Of a stretch of DNA of 64,000 bases, positions 57,965 to 64,000 are shown one piece after another. The position numbers were made by a program, and so were the translations under genes. The stretch lies in contig JAUCBJ010006887.1 of the NCBI GenBank assembly GCA_032718475.1, positions 99,515 through 163,514 of the forward strand, read 5' to 3'. Origin of the DNA: Nemertoderma westbladi (Eukaryota; Xenacoelomorpha; Nemertodermatida; Nemertodermatidae). The notes under the pieces were generated by a model, which searched no databases, was not told the DNA's origin, and saw nothing but the letters and a program-made list of their open reading frames with translations. Every line of letters begins with the position of its first letter. The stretch's first letter is position 1.

Positions 57965-60268
57965 ATGAATTCTTTGGGACTAATTTCATTGTTAGAAACC
58001 GTTAAAAAGGAAAACGAAACTTTAAAGGCCGAAATTATTCGAACGAATGAGTTGGTAAATAGTAAAGTTTCCGACATTTTAGCGTTCAGAGAGAAGACTA
58101 TTCGGCAGAATGAAAGCGATAAACTGAAGCGAAATAATACCGAAGAAAAGGTTAAAAACCTCCAGCAACTAAACAGTGTTTTGGAAAATGAAGTTGGCGA
58201 TCTGAAAGCAACTTTACGAGACCTTGAGTTGGAAAAACAGTGTCGATCTTCGACTACGGGATCGGAACAAGTTACTCCTGTTGTTACTGCCGGTAGCGGT
58301 AAGTCAGAACTCAATAAACTTCGCAGGGAGTTCAACATTGTCAGAGATAAGTATGAGAGTGTTGTTGCAGAGAAAGAAGAGTTAGTTGCTATGAATAATA
58401 ATTTGACCGTGGAAACCGTGGCGTTTCGCAAGCAACTCAAAGATCTACAGTCACTAACTTACATCGATGACGATTCCAGTTTCATGGTGGTTGCCGAGCA
58501 ACCTGACGAGAACGAAGACACCGTGGGTAACGGCATTGCTGCCTTAATAGTTCAGTTACAGAGCCAACAGAGGTCGATTAATGATGAGCGAAATCAAATA
58601 GACGCAGAGAGAAGAGAATTCAATAAGATTAAACGAGAATTATTGAGCAAACAGGGAAGGGATGCCAAGAGGTTTCGTTCCCTGAGTCCAGTAGCGGCGT
58701 CTGCGACGTCGTCTATGGAGGTCAACGTCAACAACAGCACCGCTAACGATGTGTTTGACGACATCGACAGCCCCACTACCAACGCGGGTGAATCTATATT
58801 CGATGACGATTCTCATCTTCTCGCTAAACAGATTAATGAACTGAATAACAAACTAGTTGCGTCTGTAAAAGATAATGATGATTATAAGAAGAAGATAACC
58901 GAGAAGGAGGAATTAATAAAGGGGCAAGACATTGTTATTGGCGAGTTAAAAGACGCAATAGACGCTTTGAATTCTTCTATTGGGGAAAATGCCGAGCCCA
59001 GCAACCTGACTCTTATGATCTCAGAAAAGGATAAAGAGATAGAAGCACTCAAGGTCGCTGTCCTCGAGACCCAGAAAGAAGCGAAACTCTACGAGAATAA
59101 ATGCTCGTCTTATATTATAGAAAGCCACGCGAAAGATAAGCAGATTGAGAAGCTGAGCAATAAACTAAGTGAAGTCGCCGAAGAGAACGAACACAACAAA
59201 CATTTGTTGCAGCAGGTTGAGACGGAGTTGGAGTTAAGTCGTAAAGACCCCGCGGTGGAAAATACATTGCGGTTGAAAAACGCGGCGGTTGAGATGCTGG
59301 AGAAAGAGGTAGCGGGCGCGCAGACAGACTACAAGCGGTTGCTAAGTAGGTACGAGGTCACCCACAATGACCTCGTAAAATACCAGAAGAAATCCGCCGA
59401 ACAAAACTTCGAGTTGGATGAAACTAAAGAGAAGCTCGAGTTGCAGAAACAAGCGATGAAAGAGAACGTCAAGAAATTTAATGGTCGACTGCAAGACGAA
59501 GAGAAAGAGAAGGAATTACTTATACAGCGAATTCAAGAGAATGATAATAAGTACCGGGTTCTGTTTGAGGAGTATAATAGGTTGAACGGGGCAGTCGACG
59601 ACATCGATAAGGATAGGATTAATCTGCAACAGCAGAACGAGAGGTTGGTCCAGGAGAGGGGGAAATTACACATGCAGTTGGAGAGATCCATAGAGATTAA
59701 TAAGAAGAAGGCGGATGATATTGAGAAGATGACAAAGATTATGAAGGAGGCTAAGGATGAGGCGGAAAACACTGCGTTGTATAAAGCGCAGGCCGAGATC
59801 TATAAATCGGACTTCGAGGCAGAACGTAGAAGTAGGGAGGAAGCCCATGGCGACAGGAATAGGTTGGGTTCGGAGTTAGAGAAGGCGAGGATCGATCTAG
59901 CCGAGTTGGCGGAGAAGTACAACGACCTACAGCTGGAAGGGATGAGGCGGAGTCACGCGGTTGGGCGTGGGGGGGAGTGGGGAGCTGGTGGGGACAGGGG
60001 AGCTGGTGGGGGGGAGAGGGGAGCGGCTGGCGGTGAACGGGGTACCGGCTGGTGGCCCTGGGGTAGGAACGTCACGGTCCCGGACGTGGCAGCTGGTCGC
60101 CAGTCGCCCCAGCGGCTAGGCCAAGCTGCAGCCCCCGCTCACCCATTCGCTCCCAATGACCCACCGGTTAATGAACGCGCAGTCGCTCGCTCCTGCCCCA
60201 CCTGTAATAAAATTTACCAAGATTTGGACGAACTGCAAATGCACGCGATGGCCTGTACCGATAATTAA
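57965..60268 (+). CDS. OPTN: optineurin-like selective autophagy receptor, single exon
   Basis: 767 codons from the first in-frame ATG; the frame is open back to 57860 without an ATG. Numbering below is from this Met. Residues ~5-35 (LISLLETVKKENETLKAEI) resemble the N-terminal TBK1-binding coil of optineurin. The LIR candidate is DDDSSFMVV, with FMVV at 173-176 (58481-58492), preceded by acidic residues and serines as in human optineurin. Coiled coils run most of the way to ~665. The UBAN-like ubiquitin-binding segment is IYKSDFEAERRSREEAHGDR (~617-636). A Gly-rich linker (~668-705) leads to a C-terminal zinc finger C-X2-C-X12-H-X3-C (CPTCNKIY ... HAMAC), the spacing of NEMO/optineurin. The LIR favours optineurin over NEMO. 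Human OPTN has 577 residues and many exons; this one is longer and intronless. Poly(A) signals lie at 60497 and 60520. Confidence 0.85.
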   Translation: MNSLGLISLLETVKKENETLKAEIIRTNELVNSKVSDILAFREKTIRQNESDKLKRNNTEEKVKNLQQLNSVLENEVGDLKATLRDLELEKQCRSSTTGSEQVTPVVTAGSGKSELNKLRREFNIVRDKYESVVAEKEELVAMNNNLTVETVAFRKQLKDLQSLTYIDDDSSFMVVAEQPDENEDTVGNGIAALIVQLQSQQRSINDERNQIDAERREFNKIKRELLSKQGRDAKRFRSLSPVAASATSSMEVNVNNSTANDVFDDIDSPTTNAGESIFDDDSHLLAKQINELNNKLVASVKDNDDYKKKITEKEELIKGQDIVIGELKDAIDALNSSIGENAEPSNLTLMISEKDKEIEALKVAVLETQKEAKLYENKCSSYIIESHAKDKQIEKLSNKLSEVAEENEHNKHLLQQVETELELSRKDPAVENTLRLKNAAVEMLEKEVAGAQTDYKRLLSRYEVTHNDLVKYQKKSAEQNFELDETKEKLELQKQAMKENVKKFNGRLQDEEKEKELLIQRIQENDNKYRVLFEEYNRLNGAVDDIDKDRINLQQQNERLVQERGKLHMQLERSIEINKKKADDIEKMTKIMKEAKDEAENTALYKAQAEIYKSDFEAERRSREEAHGDRNRLGSELEKARIDLAELAEKYNDLQLEGMRRSHAVGRGGEWGAGGDRGAGGGERGAAGGERGTGWWPWGRNVTVPDVAAGRQSPQRLGQAAAPAHPFAPNDPPVNERAVARSCPTCNKIYQDLDELQMHAMACTDN

Positions 60269-60496
60269 TGGTTTATTTAATATATATACTTTATAATAAT
60301 TTGAATACCGAATTATTTATACCAGTAATACTATTTGCTTTTACCGGTACGATATTTATGATTTATTTTTTATGTTATCCACCACCACTTTAATATTCTT
60401 GAGCCTCTTATATTATTTTAATTTAACTTACGATTTTCCAGAAATATAATTGCAATTAATTTGAATTAATTCCTGAACTCATAATTTCGGCTTCTA

Positions 60497-60525
60497 AATA
60501 AAATTTGTCTCATTGTGACAATAAA
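60497..60525 (+). terminator. candidate poly(A) signals of the optineurin gene
   Basis: AATAAA at about 60497-60502 and again at about 60520-60525 (ACAATAAAGTC), 230-255 bp after the stop. Confidence 0.55.
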
Positions 60526-61544
60526 GTCATACTCAAATTTTACTTGGCATTATTTATAAAATTCCCTGAAATAGTTGTTACCGGGTCATTATTATTATGA
60601 ATAAATGAATAGGTAATTTATAATATCCTGGGCACAGTGGCCCACCAACCACAATTGGCTTATAAGACATCAAATATAAACTTAAGTAAACATTAAAACC
60701 CATTAATACAAATTAACATCACTATAATCATATAAAAGTCTAATTAAATTCTTCCATTAATTTATTATTTACTATATTAATTATTGACTGAAGACTATTT
60801 TATAATCTATATCCGCACTGAGACATACAAACAATTTATTTAGAAGATTCACTGAAGTTATTGTTTAAATAATTGATTACTAAACAAAACATTTTTGATT
60901 TTTTCTAATAGAAAACGATTATTTATAAAGAAAGTGTGATGATAATATAAATAAATATTTAATATTGTATTGAAATTAGTATATAGGATTGGGAAAACAT
61001 ACTACGGTATTTGTTTGTTTAATTTAATTATAATCTTAGTGTAAATATCTTAATTGAATTTAAATACTTAACATGTACTGGTCAAGCCAAACTATTCATA
61101 AAATCAAACTTGTTCACTAACTATTTGGCGCATTACATTGCACAGTTTTCAAAGTATGAAGGAAATTGTAAGACAATATTATTTTTTATTTAAATTGGTT
61201 TAACCGCCACATTACCACCGTATCTCCTCATGGCTACTTCGCGTTGTTTCTCGCCCATCTAACAGTTTAAAAGGAAATATCAAATAATTGATGTAATCAC
61301 ATCCCAACCGCATTTAATCCTTTGTTATACCGAATTTATCTGATTTACTAAGTAATTAATTGTCAAGTTTCTGTCGTTACTATATAGTTAGGCCCTACTA
61401 GCATACAGGTTATCAAGGCGGATCGGTGTATGGACGTAATTTTCACTAAAAAAATTATCTACTTCTCACTGTGGTTGATAATTTCAGTTAATGATGTTAG
61501 GTCGGCATATGTAATATACAAAGTATATATGGAAGTATCAAAAC
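60526..61544. other. intergenic AT-rich DNA
   Basis: No gene, RNA or clear repeat recognised. Confidence 0.45.
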
Positions 61545-64000
61545 AAACAGTCGGCCGAATCCATGGGAGACCAAAAGGCTCCTCTTTTCGATAGCTGCTA
61601 CCCGAAGGTAGGGGTGGGCGCTACTCCTGCTACTCCTATCTTCTGTCCGAAGGTAGGGGTGGGCGCTACTTTGCTACCCGAAGGTATGGGTGGGCGCTAC
61701 TCCTATCTGCTACCCGAAGGTAGGGGTGGGCGCTACTGTGCTACCCGAAGGTATGGGTGGGCGCTACTCCTATCTGCTACCCGAAGGTAGGGGTGGGTGC
61801 TACTGTGCTACCCGAAGGTATGGGTGGGCGCTACTCCTATCTGCTACCCGAAGGTAGGGGTGGGCGCTACTGTGCTACCCGAAGGTATGGGTGGGCGCTA
61901 CTCCTATCTGCTACCAGAAGGTAGGGGTGGGCGCTACTGTGCTACCCGAAGGTATGGGTGGGCGCTACTGTGCTACCCGAAGGTAGGGGTGGGCGCTACT
62001 GTGCTACCCGAAGGTATGGGTGGGCGCTACTGTGCTACCCGAAGGTATGGGTGGGCGCTACTCCTATCTGCTACCCGAAGGTAGGGGTGGGTGCTACTGT
62101 GCTACCCGAAGGTATGGGTGGGCGCTACTCCTATCTGCTACCCGAAGGTAGGGGTGGGCGCTACTGTGCTACCCGAAGGTATGGGTGGGCGCTACTCCTA
62201 TCTGCTACCCGAAGGTAGGGGTGGGCGCTACTGTGCTACCCGAAGGTATGTGTGGGCGCTACTGTGCTACCCGAAGGTAGGGGTGGGCGCTACTGTGCTA
62301 CCCGAAGGTAGGGGTGGGCGCTACTGTGCTACCCGAAGGTAGGGGTGGGCGCTACTGTGCTACCCGAAGGTAGGGGTGGGCGCTACTGTGCTACCCGAAG
62401 GTATGGGTGGGCGCTACTGTGCTACCCGAAGGTATGGGTGGGCGCTACTCCTATCTGCTACCCGAAGGTAGGGGTGGGCGCTACTGTGCTACCCGAAGGT
62501 ATGGGTGGGCGCTACTCCTATCTGCTACCCGAAGGTAGGGGTGGGCGCTACTGTGCTACCCGAAGGTATGGGTGGGCGCTACTCCTATCAGCTACTCGAA
62601 GGTAGGGGTGGGCGCTACTCCTATCTGCTACCCGAAGGTAGGGGTGGGCGCTACTGTGCTACCCGAAGGTAGGGGTGGGCGCTACTGTGCTACCCGAAGG
62701 TAGGGGTGGGCGCTACTGTGCTACCCGAAGGTATGGGTGGGCGCTACTCCTATCTGCTACCAAAAGATAGGGGTGGGCGCTACCGTGCTACCCGAAGCTA
62801 TGGGTGGGCGCTACTCCTATCTGCTACCCGAAGGTAGGGGTGGGCGCTACTCCTATCTTCTGTCCGAAGGTAGGGGTGGGCGCTACTCCTATCTGCTACC
62901 AAAAGATAGGGGTGGGCGCTACCGTGCTACCCGAAGCTATGGGTGGGCGCTACTCCTATCTGCTACCCGAAGGTAGGGGTGGGCGCTACTCCTATCTTCT
63001 GTCCGAAGGTAGGGGTGGGCGCTACTCCTATCTGCTTCCCGAAGGTAGGGGTGGGCGCTACTCCTATCTGCTACCCGAAGGTAGGGGTGGGTTGCAACTC
63101 CTATCTGTAACCCGAAGGTAGGGGTGGGCGCTTCTCTTATCTGCTACCCGAAGGTAGAGGTGGGCGCTACTCCTATCTGCTACCCGAAGGTAGGGGTGGG
63201 CGCTACTCCTATCTTCTGTCCGAAGGTAGGGGTAGGCGCTACTCCTATCTGCTTCCCGAAGGTAGGGGTGGGCGCTACTCCTATCTGCTACCCGAAGGTA
63301 GGGGTGGGTGCAACTCCTATCTGTAACCCGAAGGTAGGGGTGGGCGCTACTCCTATCTGCTACCCGAAGGTAGGGGTGGGCGCTACTCCTATCTGCTACC
63401 CCAAGGTAGGGGTGGGCGCTACTCCTATCTACCCGAAGGTAGGGGTGGGCGCTACTCCTATCTGCAACCCGTAGGTAGGGGTGGGCGCTACTCCTATCTG
63501 CTACCCGAAGGTAAGGGTGGGCGCTTCTCTTATCTGCTACCCGAAGGTAGAGGTGGGCGCTACTCCTATCTGCTACCCGAAGGTAGGGGTGGGCGCTACT
63601 CCTATCTGCTACCCGAAGGTAGGGGTGGGCGCTACTCCTATCTGCTACCCGAAGGTATGGATGGGCGCTAAACCTATCTGCTTCCCGAAGGTAGGGGTGG
63701 GCGCTACTCCTATCTGCTACCCGAAGGTATGGATGGGCGCTAAACCTATCTGCTTCCCGAAGGTAGGGGTGGGCGCTACTCCTATCTGCTACCCGAAGGT
63801 AGGGGTGGGCGCTACTCCTATCTGCTTCCCGTAGGTAGGGGTGGGCGCTACTCCTATCTGCTACCCGAAGGTAGGGTGGGCGCTACTCTATCTGCTACCC
63901 GAAGGTATGGATGGGCGCTAAACCTATCTGCTTCCCGAAGGTAGGGGTGGGCGCTACTCCTATCTGCTACACGAAGGTATGGATGGGCGCTAAACCTATC
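61545..64000. repeat. 36/30-bp tandem array, continues past the window
   Basis: A lead-in (AACAGTCGGCCGA ... GGCTCCTCTTTTCGATAGCTG) is followed from 61598 by roughly 70 units. The 36-bp unit is CTACCCGAAGGTAGGGG, TGGGCGCTACTCCTATCTG; the 30-bp unit has GGTATGGG and TACTGTG in place of TCCTATCTG. The first half alternates 30- and 36-bp types; from about 62800 the 36-bp type dominates with TCTTCTGTCCG and GCTTCCCG variants. Because both lengths are multiples of 3, long frames arise by chance. Confidence 0.97.

Noticed and set aside
61563-63834. Chain of frames with YPKVGVGATPIC repeats
   Set aside because: Product of the 36/30-bp array; frames break and change with each indel and have no start context or unique ends.

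Overview
The window is nuclear DNA of an animal, most likely a marine invertebrate. The evidence is eukaryotic GT-AG introns, metazoan gene families (PTGES2, MCCC1, LRGUK, CCDC171, an IRAG/KASH5-type protein and an optineurin homologue), and a dense load of BEL/Pao, Ty3/gypsy and RTE-like retroelements, tRNA-derived SINEs and foldback elements. The species cannot be named from the sequence. Intergenic DNA is AT-rich and peppered with short palindromic words such as TACCGGTA and TAGGCCTA.

Layout. 1-9480: a BEL/Pao LTR retrotransposon on the minus strand. Its gag-pol frame (422-6013) continues in the same frame into an 814-codon upstream frame (to 8458), separated by one TGA. 9611-10415: a 12-bp minisatellite. 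10690-13450: RTE-like LINE fragments around an intronless sulfotransferase gene (11870-12829). 13500-20450: gene-free, with a terminal-inverted-repeat element, a 22-bp satellite, and nested palindromic elements carrying a SINE. 20598-24005: an intronless IRAG/LRMP-KASH5-type tail-anchored coiled-coil protein. 25050-26165: a broken Ty3/gypsy fragment.

26600-42028: PTGES2 on the minus strand, with four exons whose splice phases I could close. Its third intron (about 12.3 kb) contains two complete intronless genes arranged head to head: LRGUK (27808-29838, minus) and CCDC171 (31017-34901, plus). 45749-48144: MCCC1 with a single intron. 48477-57060: repeats, including a 1.29-kb inverted-repeat element, a 68-bp tandem array, an RTE-like LINE relic, a foldback element with a perfect 8-bp target duplication and arrays of CTACGCGTAG, and a CpG-rich inverted-repeat element. 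57965-60268: an intronless optineurin homologue with a LIR, UBAN region and C-terminal zinc finger. 61598-64000: a 36/30-bp tandem array that runs off the window end.

The host genes are not an operon or pathway cluster. Two are metabolic or mitochondrial (MCCC1 for leucine breakdown, PTGES2 as a membrane-bound GST-like protein). The others are scaffold, autophagy, cilium or germ-cell type families. The striking theme is intron poverty: five of seven host genes are single-exon although most relatives in other animals are multi-exon.
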